Shown: positions 1 through 9,399 of the stretch, one piece after another
Numbering within the stretch: position 1 is the first letter of the stretch
Layout of the letters: each line of letters begins with the position of its first letter
Source of the DNA: Bradyrhizobium iriomotense
GTDB taxonomy: Bacteria; Pseudomonadota; Alphaproteobacteria; Rhizobiales; Xanthobacteraceae
Length of the DNA: 64,000 nucleotides
Assembly: GCF_030160715.1 (NCBI RefSeq)
Contig: NZ_BSOW01000001.1
Span: forward strand, 310,001 to 374,000
Reading direction: 5' to 3'
Program-made: the position numbers and the translations under genes
The notes under the pieces: model-generated
Told to the model about the DNA's origin: nothing
Databases searched by the model: none
The model's input: only the letters and a program-made list of their open reading frames with translations

Positions 1-1
1 G

Positions 2-1216
2 ATGATCAAGGCGGTCCAGCAGGAGCTCACGGCCGTCGATGACCGTACCTTCAAATGGGTGCTGAAGCAGCCCTTCCCGAAATTGCTCTTCGCGCTGGGC
101 AAGAACAACGCGCCATGCGCCTTCATCATGCCGGAGCGCGTCGCGCAGACCGACCCGTTCAAGCAGATTTCGGAGTATATCGGCTCCGGTCCGATGAAGT
201 TCGCCAAGGGCGAGTGGGTCCCTGGCGCGAAAGCCGTGTTCGAGAGATTCGCGGACTATTCACCGCGGCAGGAGAAGCCATCCTGGTTTGCCGGCGGCAA
301 GCAGGTGATGGTCGATCGCGTCGAGTGGGTGATCATGCCGGATCCGGCAACCGCGGCGGCCGCGTTGCAGAATGGCGAGGTCGACTGGTGGGAGAACCCG
401 ATCGCGGATCTCGTTCCGGTTCTGAAGAAGAACAAGAACATCAGCGTCGATATCGGCGATCCCCTCGGCAATATCGGCTCGTTCCGCATGAATTTCCTCT
501 ACCCGCCCTTCAACGACGTCAAGGCGCGGCGCGCGGTGCTGATGGCGCTGAGCCAGGAAGACTACATGCGCGCGATCGTCGGCGACGACAATTCGCTGTG
601 GAAGTCGCTGCCCGGCTACTTCACGCCGGATACGCCGCTCTACACCGAGATGGGTGGTGAGATCCTGAAGGGCAAGCGCGACTTCGATGCCGCCAAGAAG
701 CTGCTCGCCGAGAGCGGATATTCCGGCCAGCCGGTGACGTGCCTCGTCGCGCAGGATCAGCCGATCACCAAGGCGATGGGTGACGTGACCGCGGACCTCC
801 TCAAGAAGCTCGGCATGAATGTTGATTTCGTCGCGACCGATTGGGGGACGGTCGGGGCGCGCCGCGCGCAGAAGACACCGCCGGGACAGGGCGGCTGGAA
901 CATGTTCCACACCTGGCATGCGGGTGGGGATTGCGTCAATCCGGCTCCCTACACCGCCATTCGCGCCACCGGCGACAAGGCGTGGTTCGGCTGGCCCACC
1001 AGCCCGTCCACCGAAAAGGAGGTCGCGTCGTGGTTCGAGGCCAAGAACCTCGACGAGGAGAAGGCCGCCATCGGTCGTCTCAACAAGGCGGCGATGGATG
1101 ACGTCGTCTACGCGCCGACCGGCTTCTTCCTCAACTACACCGCGTGGCGCAAGAACGTCTCCGGCGTTGCCAAGGGACCGGTGCCCTTGTTCTGGGGCGT
1201 GTCGAAGTCTGCATGA
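2..1216 (+). CDS. Peptide-type ABC transporter substrate-binding protein (5' end cut off)
   Basis: Periplasmic substrate-binding protein of the DppA/OppA family (SBP family 5). Only the last 404 residues are in the window. Family members are about 500-550 residues, so the signal peptide and first part of lobe I lie outside. The visible part carries a typical lobe II, with the conserved stretch around PFNDVKARRAVLMALSQEDY, and a C-terminal closing segment. The stop is 18 bp before the first permease, so it is the first known gene of a dpp-like operon. Substrate cannot be read from sequence; a peptide, opine or carbamoyl/amide compound is possible given the hydrolase downstream. Confidence 0.9.
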   Translation: MIKAVQQELTAVDDRTFKWVLKQPFPKLLFALGKNNAPCAFIMPERVAQTDPFKQISEYIGSGPMKFAKGEWVPGAKAVFERFADYSPRQEKPSWFAGGKQVMVDRVEWVIMPDPATAAAALQNGEVDWWENPIADLVPVLKKNKNISVDIGDPLGNIGSFRMNFLYPPFNDVKARRAVLMALSQEDYMRAIVGDDNSLWKSLPGYFTPDTPLYTEMGGEILKGKRDFDAAKKLLAESGYSGQPVTCLVAQDQPITKAMGDVTADLLKKLGMNVDFVATDWGTVGARRAQKTPPGQGGWNMFHTWHAGGDCVNPAPYTAIRATGDKAWFGWPTSPSTEKEVASWFEAKNLDEEKAAIGRLNKAAMDDVVYAPTGFFLNYTAWRKNVSGVAKGPVPLFWGVSKSA

Positions 1217-1233
1217 TCGTGCGCTGAAGCCAG

Positions 1234-2175
1234 ATGCTCTCCTACATCCTCCGTCGCATCGTCGCGACCTTGCCGGTCATGGCAATCGTCGCGCTGTTCG
1301 TGTTCAGCCTGCTCTACATCGCGCCGGGTGACCCGGCTGTGGTGATCGCGGGCGATCAGGCAAGCCCGGAGGATGTGGAGCGCATCCGCCAGAGCCTCGG
1401 TCTGGACCGGCCGTTCCTGGTCCAGTTCGGCAGCTGGGTCTGGCGCATCCTTCACGGCGATCTCGGCACTTCGATCTTCACCAACCTGCCGGTCTCGACG
1501 ATGATCGGACAGCGTCTCGGACCGACGCTGTCGCTGATGATCGTCACCCTGCTGCTCACGATCGTGGTGGCGGTGCCGCTCGGCGTGGTGGCGGCATGGA
1601 AGGCCGGCAGCCTGATCGACCGCGCCATCATGGGCTTTGCCGTGTTCGGCTTCTCGCTGCCCGTGTTCGTGGTCGGCTACATGCTAGCCTACATCTTCGC
1701 GCTCGAGCTCGAATGGCTGCCGGTGCAGGGCTATACGCCGATGGCGGCAGGTTTCTGGCCGTGGCTCGAGAATTTGATCCTGCCGGCGATCGCGCTCGGC
1801 TGCGTCTATATCGCGCTGGTCGCGCGCATCACGCGCGCCGCCATGCTCGAAGTGTTGCAGCAGGATTATATCCGCACCGCCAAGGCCAAGGGCATGGGGC
1901 AGGGCGGCATCCTGTTCATTCACGGGCTGAAGAACGCGGCGGTGCCGATCGTCACCGTGATCGGGATCGGCATTGCGCTCCTGATCGGCGGTGCGGTCGT
2001 CACCGAAAGCGTGTTCGCGATTCCCGGCCTTGGCCGCCTTACGATCGACGCGATCCTGCGCCGCGACTATCCCGTCATCCAGGGTATCGTGCTGTTGTTC
2101 AGCTTCGTCTACGTCCTCGTCAATCTGATGATCGACGTCACCTATACGCTCGTTGACCCGAGGATCCGCTATTGA
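1234..2175 (+). CDS. ABC transporter permease, DppB/OppB type
   Basis: Inner-membrane permease of 313 residues, the usual length for DppB-type subunits. The N-terminal stretch (YILRRIVATLPVMAIVALFV) is the family's first membrane segment, followed by the periplasmic loop with the DPAVVIAGDQAS region. The EAA loop that docks the ATPase is seen around YIRTAKAKGMGQGGILFIHG (about residues 211-230). The stop overlaps the TTG start of the next permease (ATTGA), which indicates translational coupling. It should form the translocation channel together with the following gene. Confidence 0.93.
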   Translation: MLSYILRRIVATLPVMAIVALFVFSLLYIAPGDPAVVIAGDQASPEDVERIRQSLGLDRPFLVQFGSWVWRILHGDLGTSIFTNLPVSTMIGQRLGPTLSLMIVTLLLTIVVAVPLGVVAAWKAGSLIDRAIMGFAVFGFSLPVFVVGYMLAYIFALELEWLPVQGYTPMAAGFWPWLENLILPAIALGCVYIALVARITRAAMLEVLQQDYIRTAKAKGMGQGGILFIHGLKNAAVPIVTVIGIGIALLIGGAVVTESVFAIPGLGRLTIDAILRRDYPVIQGIVLLFSFVYVLVNLMIDVTYTLVDPRIRY

Positions 2176-3095
2176 CCGACACCACCGTCAATCCGCAATC
2201 GCTCCCGGCCGGCCTCGTCCTCGCGCCGCAGCTGCCGGAGATCCTCCGGCCAGTCAAGATCCGGCGCGGCTTCATCGGCCTCTTGCGCGGTCATCCGACG
2301 GTCGCCATCGGTGGCGCGCTGCTGCTGACGCTGGTGCTGATCGCGGTCTTTGCGCCCTATCTCGGAACGGTCGATCCGACCGCGCTGGCGCCGGCCAAGC
2401 GCACGCGCGCACCGTCGATCGATTTCTGGTTCGGCACCGACGTGCTCGGCCGCGACATCTATTCGCGCGTGATGTTTGGCGCGCGGGTCTCGCTCACGGT
2501 TGGCCTGTCGGTCGCGATATTCGCGTCCTCGATTGGCCTGGCCATCGGCATTGTCTCCGGCTTCATCCGCTGGGCTGACGGCATTTTGATGCGCTTCATG
2601 GACGGTCTGATGTCGATCCCGCCGATCCTGCTGGCGATCGCGCTGATGGCCTTGACACGCGGCAGCGTCGGGAACGTCATTCTGGCCATCACTATCGCCG
2701 AGATTCCGCGCGTCTCCCGCCTCGTCCGCAGCGTCGTGCTGTCGCTGCGCGAGCAGCCCTATGTGGACGCAGCGGTCGCCTGCGGCACGCGCACGCCGAT
2801 GATCATCCTGCGCCACATCCTGCCCAACACGCTCGCGCCGATGCTAGTCCAGGCGACCTATATCTGCGCCAGTGCCATGATCACGGAGGCGATCCTGTCC
2901 TTCATCGGCGCGGGCACACCGCCCACGATCCCGTCCTGGGGCAACATCATGGCCGAAGGCCGCGCGTTGTGGCAGGTCAAGCCCTACATCGTGTTCTTTC
3001 CGGCGGCCTTCCTGTCCGTCACGGTGCTTGCCGTGAACCTGCTCGGCGACGGTCTTCGCGATGCGCTCGACCCGCGCATGGCCAAGAGCCTCTGA
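2172..3095 (+). CDS. ABC transporter permease, DppC/OppC type
   Basis: Second inner-membrane permease, 307 residues, starting at a TTG codon that overlaps the previous stop. No better in-frame ATG exists near the N-terminus. It shows the OppC-type N-terminal segment followed by the [20 protein letters not shown] signature and an EAA loop ([20 protein letters not shown], about residues 197-216). It pairs with the DppB-like protein. The first ATPase gene starts 20 bp downstream, so the five genes read as one operon. Confidence 0.93.
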   Translation: MTDTTVNPQSLPAGLVLAPQLPEILRPVKIRRGFIGLLRGHPTVAIGGALLLTLVLIAVFAPYLGTVDPTALAPAKRTRAPSIDFWFGTDVLGRDIYSRVMFGARVSLTVGLSVAIFASSIGLAIGIVSGFIRWADGILMRFMDGLMSIPPILLAIALMALTRGSVGNVILAITIAEIPRVSRLVRSVVLSLREQPYVDAAVACGTRTPMIILRHILPNTLAPMLVQATYICASAMITEAILSFIGAGTPPTIPSWGNIMAEGRALWQVKPYIVFFPAAFLSVTVLAVNLLGDGLRDALDPRMAKSL

Positions 3096-3114
3096 TGTCG
3101 AGGGGCTGATCACG

Positions 3115-4104
3115 ATGGCGCTGCTTGAAGTCGAGAACCTCCAGACCCATTTCCGCACCCCCAGCGGCATCAACCGCGCGGTGGACGGCGTGTCCTTCCA
3201 TGTCAACGAAGGCGAGACGCTCGCCATCGTCGGCGAGTCCGGCTGCGGCAAGTCGGTGACCTCGATGTCGTTGATGCGGCTGGTTCCGGAGCCGCCCGGC
3301 AAGATCGCAGGGGCTATCCGCTTTGCGGGCAGGGACCTGCTGCAGTTGTCCGACCGCGAGATGCGCGCCATCCGCGGCAACGAGATCTCGATGATCTTCC
3401 AGGAGCCGATGACCAGCCTCAATCCGGTCCTGACCGTCGGCCGCCAGATCCGCGAGACGCTGATGATCCATCAGGGCCTGGATAAGCAGGCCGCCGAGGC
3501 GCACGCGATCGAGATGCTGACCCTGGTTGGCATTCCCGAGCCGAAACGCCGGGTGCGCGAATATCCGCACCAGCTCTCCGGCGGCATGCGCCAGCGTGTG
3601 ATGATCGCTGTCGCGCTGGCCTGTAATCCAAAACTTCTGATCGCGGATGAGCCGACGACGGCGCTGGACGTGACCATCCAGGCACAAATTCTCAAGCTGA
3701 TGCTGGGCCTCAAGCGCCGGGTTGGTGCAGCGATCATCCTGATCACCCACGATCTCGGCGTCGTCGCCGAGATCGCCGAGCGCGTCATGGTGATGTACGC
3801 CGGCCGCAAGGTCGAGGAGGCGCCGGTGGCCGAGCTGTTTCGCTCGCCGCGTCATCCCTATACGCAGGGTCTGCTCGGCGCGGTGCCGAAGCTTGGCTCC
3901 TCACTCGCCGGAACCGCGACGCGGCTCGCCGAGATCCCGGGGCAGGTCCCTGATCTCAGGAAGCCGATCATCGGCTGCGTCTTCGCCGGGCGCTGTGCGC
4001 TTGCGACTGACCTCTGCCGCCAATATGCGCCGGGGCTCGAGGAGAAGGGCCCCCGCCACATCGCTGCCTGCCACTACGCGGCCAAGGGAGCTGTCGCGGC
4101 ATGA
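3115..4104 (+). CDS. ABC transporter ATP-binding protein, DppD/OppD type
   Basis: ATPase subunit of 329 residues counted from the ATG at 3115. The frame is open further upstream, but that part overlaps the permease gene and has no family similarity. Walker A is GESGCGKS, the ABC signature LSGGMRQR, Walker B LLIADEP followed by TTALD, and the switch histidine lies in LITHDLG. The C-terminus carries the oligopeptide-transporter extension with clustered Cys ([15 protein letters not shown]), which in this family can hold an iron-sulfur cluster. Its stop overlaps the next start (ATGA). Confidence 0.94.
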   Translation: MALLEVENLQTHFRTPSGINRAVDGVSFHVNEGETLAIVGESGCGKSVTSMSLMRLVPEPPGKIAGAIRFAGRDLLQLSDREMRAIRGNEISMIFQEPMTSLNPVLTVGRQIRETLMIHQGLDKQAAEAHAIEMLTLVGIPEPKRRVREYPHQLSGGMRQRVMIAVALACNPKLLIADEPTTALDVTIQAQILKLMLGLKRRVGAAIILITHDLGVVAEIAERVMVMYAGRKVEEAPVAELFRSPRHPYTQGLLGAVPKLGSSLAGTATRLAEIPGQVPDLRKPIIGCVFAGRCALATDLCRQYAPGLEEKGPRHIAACHYAAKGAVAA

Positions 4105-5084
4105 GTCCTCCACTGCTCCAGGTCAACGACCTCAAGAAGCATTTCCCGATCAATAAAGGCCTCTTCGGGCAGCAGACCGAATGGGTCTATGCCGTGGATG
4201 GCGTATCGTTCGAGATCGCGCGCGGCGAGACGCTGTCGCTGGTCGGCGAGTCCGGTTGCGGCAAGTCGACGGTCGGCCGCGCCATCCTGCGTCTGTTCGA
4301 GATCACGGCGGGCCAGGTCATCCTCGACGGCCAGCGCATCGACGATGCGCACCCGAGCACGATGCGCCAGATGCGCCGCCGGATGCAGGTTGTGTTCCAG
4401 GATCCGTTCTCCAGCCTCAATCCGCGCATGCGCGTGCGCGACATTCTTGCCGAGCCGATCCGCAATTTCGGTCTCGCCAAATCTGCAGAGGATCTCGAGG
4501 TCCGCGTCACGACGCTGATGGACACCGTGCGTCTGCCGCGCGAGGCGCTGAACCGCCGGCCGCACGAATTCTCAGGCGGCCAACGCCAGCGCATCGGCAT
4601 CGCACGGGCGCTCGCGGCCGAGCCTGAGCTGATCGTGTGCGACGAGGCGGTCTCGGCGCTCGACGTCTCGGTCAAAGCGCAGATCGTCAATCTGCTCCAG
4701 GACCTCCAGCAGAAATTCGGCCTGGCGCTGCTGTTCATCAGCCACGACCTCGCCATCGTCGAGCACATGACCCATCGCGTCGCGGTGATGTATCTCGGCA
4801 AGATCGTCGAGGTGGCGCCGCGCCGCGAGATCTTTGCCGCGCCAAGGCATCCCTACACCAAGGCCTTGCTCTCGGCGGTGCCGCTGCCCGAGCCGGGCGC
4901 CCAGCGCAATCCGATCATCCTCGGCGGCGATGTACCGAGCCCGATCCATCCGCCGAACGGCTGCCGATTCCATACCCGCTGCCCATTTGTCTTCGATCGC
5001 TGTCGGATAGATGAACCGGAGCTCCGCTCAACCGGAAACGGTCAGTGGGTGGCGTGCCATCTCGAAACACTGCCCCAAGTTTAG
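4101..5084 (+). CDS. ABC transporter ATP-binding protein, DppF/OppF type
   Basis: Second ATPase of the importer, 327 residues, start overlapping the previous stop by 4 bp. It has Walker [10 protein letters not shown], signature [15 protein letters not shown], Walker [15 protein letters not shown] and switch LFISHDLA. The C-terminal extension with [15 protein letters not shown] is typical of DppF/OppF. It forms the nucleotide-binding heterodimer with the DppD-like subunit. The operon may end here or continue 118 bp later into the carbamoylase gene. A weak hairpin (GCGTTG 5086-5091 with CAACGC 5099-5104) follows the stop but has no U run. Confidence 0.94.
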   Translation: MSPPLLQVNDLKKHFPINKGLFGQQTEWVYAVDGVSFEIARGETLSLVGESGCGKSTVGRAILRLFEITAGQVILDGQRIDDAHPSTMRQMRRRMQVVFQDPFSSLNPRMRVRDILAEPIRNFGLAKSAEDLEVRVTTLMDTVRLPREALNRRPHEFSGGQRQRIGIARALAAEPELIVCDEAVSALDVSVKAQIVNLLQDLQQKFGLALLFISHDLAIVEHMTHRVAVMYLGKIVEVAPRREIFAAPRHPYTKALLSAVPLPEPGAQRNPIILGGDVPSPIHPPNGCRFHTRCPFVFDRCRIDEPELRSTGNGQWVACHLETLPQV

Positions 5085-5202
5085 TGCGTTGAGCGCAGCA
5101 ACGCCGTCAGCATCCACCATGCCGACTGCTGGACAGCCTATTTTTGAGACCTGGGAGACTTGAATGCCGGCGAGGCAGGATTGAGCAGGGAGAGCTTGTT
5201 CC

Positions 5203-6129
5203 ATGAGAGAGATCACCGTCGCCGCGGCACAGATGGGGCCCATACAACGTGCCGAGGGGCGCGATGTTGTCGTGTGCCGCATGCTGGCACTTATGGATGA
5301 GGCGAAAGGCAGGGGTGCGGACCTCATCGTATATCCGGAACTCGCGCTGACCACGTTTTTCCCTCGCTGGTACGTCGAGGATACGGCGCAGGCCGATGCC
5401 TGGTTCGAGCGCGATATGCCGAACGAGACGGTACGCCCCTTGTTCGACCGGGCTGCTAGGCACCAGATGGCGATGAGTTTTGGTTACGCAGAGCTCACGC
5501 CCGACGGCCATCATTTCAACACGGCGATTCTGACCGACGGGAGCGGGAAGATCGTCGGCAAGTATCGCAAGGTTCATTTGCCCGGTCACGCCGAGTTAGA
5601 TCCGAGACGCGCCTTCCAGCATCTTGAGAAGCGCTATTTTGAGCCGGGCAATCTCGGCTTTCCAGTGTGGCGCAATCTCGGGGGCATCTTCGGCTTGGCC
5701 GTTTGCAACGATCGTCGCTGGCCGGAGACTTACCGGGTCATGGGCCTGCAGGGCGTCGAGATGATCCTGATCGGCTACAACACACCTGCGGTCAATGCAG
5801 AAAAGAGTGAGGAAGGGCCTGAGAAGCGGCTGTTCCACAACCGGCTTTCGGTGCAGGCCGGCGCCTACCAGAATTCATGCTGGGTCGTTGCCGTGGCCAA
5901 GGCGGGCGTCGAGGACGGCTTCCCCTTGATCGGCGGCAGCCTGATCGTCAATCCCGATGGTGAGATCGTCGCCGAGGCGACAACGGAGGGGGACGAGCTC
6001 GTTGTGCATGCTTGCGATCTCGACGCCACACTGTTCGGCAAGAAGACCATCTTCGACTTTGCCCGTCACCGCCGCATCGAGCATTACGGCCTGATTGCCA
6101 GCCGCACCGGCGCGATCCCGCCTCCGTGA
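5203..6129 (+). CDS. N-carbamoyl-D-amino-acid hydrolase (carbon-nitrogen hydrolase)
   Basis: Cytoplasmic nitrilase-superfamily enzyme of 308 residues that by family hydrolyses N-carbamoyl-D-amino acids to D-amino acid, CO2 and ammonia. All three catalytic residues are visible: Glu in PELALTTFFPRW, Lys in KYRKVHLPGH and Cys in CNDRRWPE. These flanks, plus FQHLEKRYFEPG and the C-terminal FARHRRIEHYGLIA, match the Agrobacterium D-carbamoylase closely, better than generic amidases. It lies downstream of the peptide-type importer in the same orientation, so the importer may bring in its substrate. No hydantoinase gene is in the window. Confidence 0.87.
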   Translation: MREITVAAAQMGPIQRAEGRDVVVCRMLALMDEAKGRGADLIVYPELALTTFFPRWYVEDTAQADAWFERDMPNETVRPLFDRAARHQMAMSFGYAELTPDGHHFNTAILTDGSGKIVGKYRKVHLPGHAELDPRRAFQHLEKRYFEPGNLGFPVWRNLGGIFGLAVCNDRRWPETYRVMGLQGVEMILIGYNTPAVNAEKSEEGPEKRLFHNRLSVQAGAYQNSCWVVAVAKAGVEDGFPLIGGSLIVNPDGEIVAEATTEGDELVVHACDLDATLFGKKTIFDFARHRRIEHYGLIASRTGAIPPP

Positions 6130-6193
6130 AGCCCCGGCAGTTCGTCAAAGCTATCCTTGCCCAGAAGTGCACCTTGTCGGAGCGAGCGGAAGC

Positions 6194-7204
6194 TCAGCCC
6201 CAACGCATCGGTTTGCCGCCATTCGCCGCACTCTCCTGAGCGAGTATTGCGATGTGCGTGGCGCGCAGGGCCTCGTTTGCCGGAACTTGCAAGGGCTCGC
6301 CCCGGGCGAGATGATCGAAGACGAAGCTGGCAGGCGAGGCGCCCGCGGGCAGGTCGACTTCGCGCAAGGGTCTCGTCGCCGTCTCGACGAGCAGTCGATT
6401 TTCCGCGAAGAGAACGTCGGCACGCCCCCTTGTCCCGGAAATCCGCATGGCATAGTCGCCATGCCGTGGAGACGCTTCGGGCTGGATCCAGTCGACTTCA
6501 ATCGCGAATTGCGGGCCGCCATCGCAGGCGAGGATGGCGCGCCCTAGCGCGGGAAAGTCCGTCGTGCCGGCAGCCGGGGTCGACGAGATCCAGCCGCTGA
6601 CCGTACCGCTGGTGTATCCCGTCAGCCAAAGCGCGAGATCAATGTCGTGAACTGTCAGGTCGGCGAGGATGCCGCCATAGATCGATGGCTCGAACATCCA
6701 CGATGGACGGCGACTCGGGACGAGCTTGTGTGGCCCGGTTGCGCTGATGGATACGATGTCTCCGAGTTCGCCGCTGTCGATAATGGAGCGGAGCGCGAGC
6801 GTTGCTGGATAAAAGCGTTTCTCGAGCAGAAGCGTCAGCAAATTGCGCCCGGCGAGCGCCTCCTCGATTGTTGCGAGCTGGGCCAGGGTCACCGCCATGG
6901 GCTTGTCGGCGATCGCGAATATGCCGCGGCGCAAAAGCTCGGCCACGATCGGAGCTCGAAGACCGAATTCGGTGAAGACCGCTGCGGCCTGAACCTGATG
7001 CGCATCCAGGAGCGCATTCGGGTCGGCGTAGCCGGGCGCCATCGTCCGTCGTTCGAGCTCGGCGCGCCGCGCCGCGTCCCGATCGGCGACGGCCACGATC
7101 CTGACGTCGGTTCGGTTCGCAATCTCTGAAAGCACATATTCGACATGCGGGTGGGCTGCGCCAACGATGGCGATGTCGAGCGTCTGCGAGGTATTAGCCG
7201 GCAT
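6194..7204 (-). CDS. Gfo/Idh/MocA family oxidoreductase
   Basis: Probable NAD(P)-dependent sugar or cyclitol dehydrogenase, 336 residues from the ATG at 7204. A long in-frame extension upstream is shadow of the neighbouring gene. The N-terminal Rossmann fold reads DIAIVGAAHPHVEYVL, so the usual GxGxxG is modified. DKPMAVTL stands where the family has EKP, and GGILADLTVHDIDLALW supplies the catalytic-domain histidine. Its start overlaps the end of the upstream paralogue by 11 bp, and it is the last gene of the nagB-nagA operon. It likely oxidises or epimerises an amino-sugar derivative; the substrate is not determined. Confidence 0.85.
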   Translation of the reverse strand: MPANTSQTLDIAIVGAAHPHVEYVLSEIANRTDVRIVAVADRDAARRAELERRTMAPGYADPNALLDAHQVQAAAVFTEFGLRAPIVAELLRRGIFAIADKPMAVTLAQLATIEEALAGRNLLTLLLEKRFYPATLALRSIIDSGELGDIVSISATGPHKLVPSRRPSWMFEPSIYGGILADLTVHDIDLALWLTGYTSGTVSGWISSTPAAGTTDFPALGRAILACDGGPQFAIEVDWIQPEASPRHGDYAMRISGTRGRADVLFAENRLLVETATRPLREVDLPAGASPASFVFDHLARGEPLQVPANEALRATHIAILAQESAANGGKPMRWG

Positions 7205-8240
7205 GAATGACCTCCGGAGCGACCTCGCTGGGGCTGATGGCCCGACCTTCGGCGGCCGAGCGATAGATGGCGTCGACCAATCTCGCAGCCTCGAATCCGT
7301 CCCTGAACGAGCTCGCCGGCGGCCGTCGCTCCCGAACGGCTCGAACGAAGTCGCGCCATTGCGCGATATGTCCTTCGATCCCGATGGCCTTGGGATCGCT
7401 GGCGGCACTTCCGACCCCGGCCGCGCTCGGCGGCTCCGCAACGCCGGGAAAATCCCAACGGACGATGCTGTCGGTTGCGAGTTCGCAACTGCCGCGATCC
7501 GTGAACAGTCGAAGCATGGCTGGGCGTCCCGGGGGCAGCGCCGTGCTCGTCACGATCACGCCAAGCGTGCCGGACGCGAAGGAGAGCAGCGCCGCTGTCG
7601 TGTCCTCGACGGCGTGCGCGTGTCCGAGCGTCGCCGTCTTGCCTTGAACGCTCTCAACATTCCCGAACAACCAAAGCATCAGATCGAGATTGTGAATGCC
7701 CTGATTGAAAAGCGAGCCCCCGCCGTGCTTCGCCTCGCTGCGCCACGGCTTCTCCGCGTAGTATGCGTCGGCGCGGTACCAATGGATCGCCGCCTCGATC
7801 AGGCGCGCCTGTCCGAGACGACCTGTCTCGAGCAGATCCTTGATCGCCAGGTGTTGCGGCTCGAGGCGGCGCTGCGAAACCACGCCGCATGTTAGTTGCG
7901 AGCGCTCGGCAGCGCGGACCAGGGATGCTGCCTCGGCCGGATCGACGCAGAGCGGTTTCTCGACGAGCACGTGCCGTCCGGACTCGATCGCAGCAAGCGC
8001 TACGTCATGGTGAGCGCCACTCGGGGTGCAGACCACGACCGCGTCGATCTCGGCATTCGCCAACATCGCATCAGTGGTTTCGAATGCCGGAACAGGTTCG
8101 CCACTCTTGCACGCCGCAACCTGCTCGGGCGTGCCACCGGCGATCGCGGACAAGACGGCCTCGTCGAGTGCCCGAATCGCCCGCGCATGCGTTTCACCAA
8201 TCGCCCCCGGACCGATCAACCCGATGCGAAGCCGGTTCAT
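7194..8240 (-). CDS. Gfo/Idh/MocA family oxidoreductase
   Basis: NAD(P)-dependent dehydrogenase of 348 residues. It starts with RIGLIGPGAIGETHARAI (intact dinucleotide-binding glycine motif), has EKPLCVDPAEA with the catalytic-type lysine, and GGGSLFNQGIHNLDL in the substrate domain. It is more canonical than the downstream paralogue, with which it overlaps by 11 bp, so the two probably act on successive intermediates. nagA ends 11 bp upstream (8251). Substrate inferred only from context: an amino sugar or a product of NagA/NagB-like chemistry. Confidence 0.88.
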   Translation of the reverse strand: MNRLRIGLIGPGAIGETHARAIRALDEAVLSAIAGGTPEQVAACKSGEPVPAFETTDAMLANAEIDAVVVCTPSGAHHDVALAAIESGRHVLVEKPLCVDPAEAASLVRAAERSQLTCGVVSQRRLEPQHLAIKDLLETGRLGQARLIEAAIHWYRADAYYAEKPWRSEAKHGGGSLFNQGIHNLDLMLWLFGNVESVQGKTATLGHAHAVEDTTAALLSFASGTLGVIVTSTALPPGRPAMLRLFTDRGSCELATDSIVRWDFPGVAEPPSAAGVGSAASDPKAIGIEGHIAQWRDFVRAVRERRPPASSFRDGFEAARLVDAIYRSAAEGRAISPSEVAPEVIHAG

Positions 8241-8250
8241 GTCTAGCTCC

Positions 8251-9399
8251 TCAGGGGTTCAACAGGTAGGGCCGTCCGGCGACATAAACCGTATCAGGCA
8301 CAAGAGACCCATCTTCGCCGAGACGGAATCGCAACAGATCGGCAGGTGCTCCGACCGCCAGCGTCGGAAAGTTGAACGGCATGCGGGGATTGATCGTTGC
8401 CAGCCTCAGCGCCTCTGCCAGCGTCAATCCGGCCATGCGTCTGGCCGTGGCTATTCCAAAGGTGAGGCTGACTGCCGCTCCCGCCAGAAAGGATGTGCCG
8501 ACGACCTCCAGCCGGCCGTTTGCTTTCAGCTCGACCTTGCCGCCGATAGGCGCGTCATAGATTCCAGGCGCGCAACCCGCGAGTGCGGCGGCATCCGAAA
8601 CCAGGATCGATCGCTCCAGGCCCTTTGCGCGCAGCATTGCCTTGAAGGTCTCGGGGGGAAGGTGATGGCCGTCGGCGATGAAGCTCGCCCAGAGCCTGTC
8701 CTCTGCCAGTTGCGTCCAGATCGGATTTGGATGTCGCGGCAGCGTGGCTGCGATGCCATTGCCAAGGTGCGTTGACAACATTGCTCCCGCCGCGACTGCC
8801 GCGGAGATCTGATCTGCTGTTGCGCTGGTATGGCCGAGCGCAACACGAACTCCGCGTGCGTGAAGGCCACGCACATACGCTTCCGTTTCCGGCCAGTGCG
8901 GCGACAGTGTCACGAGGCCGATGAGGTTTCCGCTGGCGGCCTGCCACGCGTCGATCTCATCGAGACTCGGCGGTCTGACATGCTCGGCCGGATGCGCGCC
9001 GCGCGCACCGTCCTCCGGCGCAATATGTGGTCCTTCAATGTGGACGAAGGGCATCGCGTGCCTGACAAGCGGATCGCCATCGCGCGCCTGCCTAATAGCT
9101 CTCAAAGCGTCGATGATCGCAGCATGTGATGCCGTAATGAGCGTGGGGGCAAAACGCGACACGCCGCTTTCGTGGACGGCCGTGGCCAGATCGCGAACCG
9201 CCTGGGGATCAGGGCGGGCATTGAGATCGTAGCCCGCAAAGCCATTCAATTGGAGATCGAACAGACCGAGCGACAGCCACAGCCCGTCATCACGCCCGCC
9301 ATGAATGATGTCTGAAATCCGGCCGTCCTGAATGACGATGGTGCGAGGCTGTCCGGTCTCCGGATCGCGGCCCGAAACGCGTGTTGCCAGATCCGTCAT
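8251..9399 (-). CDS. nagA: N-acetylglucosamine-6-phosphate deacetylase
   Basis: Amidohydrolase-superfamily enzyme of 382 residues that by family removes the acetyl group from GlcNAc-6-phosphate. The HIEGPHIAPEDGARGAH segment carries the metal-binding Glu region. Further metal and substrate residues appear in VALGHTSATADQI, LSTHLGNG and FIADGHHLP, with the catalytic Asp in ILVSDAAAL. The ATG at 9399 overlaps the stop of the nagB-like gene as ATGA, so the two are translationally coupled. An in-frame extension upstream to 9465 lies inside nagB and is rejected. No GlcNAc kinase or PTS gene is nearby, so phosphorylation must be encoded elsewhere. Confidence 0.88.
   Translation of the reverse strand: MTDLATRVSGRDPETGQPRTIVIQDGRISDIIHGGRDDGLWLSLGLFDLQLNGFAGYDLNARPDPQAVRDLATAVHESGVSRFAPTLITASHAAIIDALRAIRQARDGDPLVRHAMPFVHIEGPHIAPEDGARGAHPAEHVRPPSLDEIDAWQAASGNLIGLVTLSPHWPETEAYVRGLHARGVRVALGHTSATADQISAAVAAGAMLSTHLGNGIAATLPRHPNPIWTQLAEDRLWASFIADGHHLPPETFKAMLRAKGLERSILVSDAAALAGCAPGIYDAPIGGKVELKANGRLEVVGTSFLAGAAVSLTFGIATARRMAGLTLAEALRLATINPRMPFNFPTLAVGAPADLLRFRLGEDGSLVPDTVYVAGRPYLLNP

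Noticed and set aside
5086..5104. Terminator after the dpp-like operon
   Set aside because: Only a 6-bp stem with no U run; not enough to separate the transporter from the hydrolase gene.
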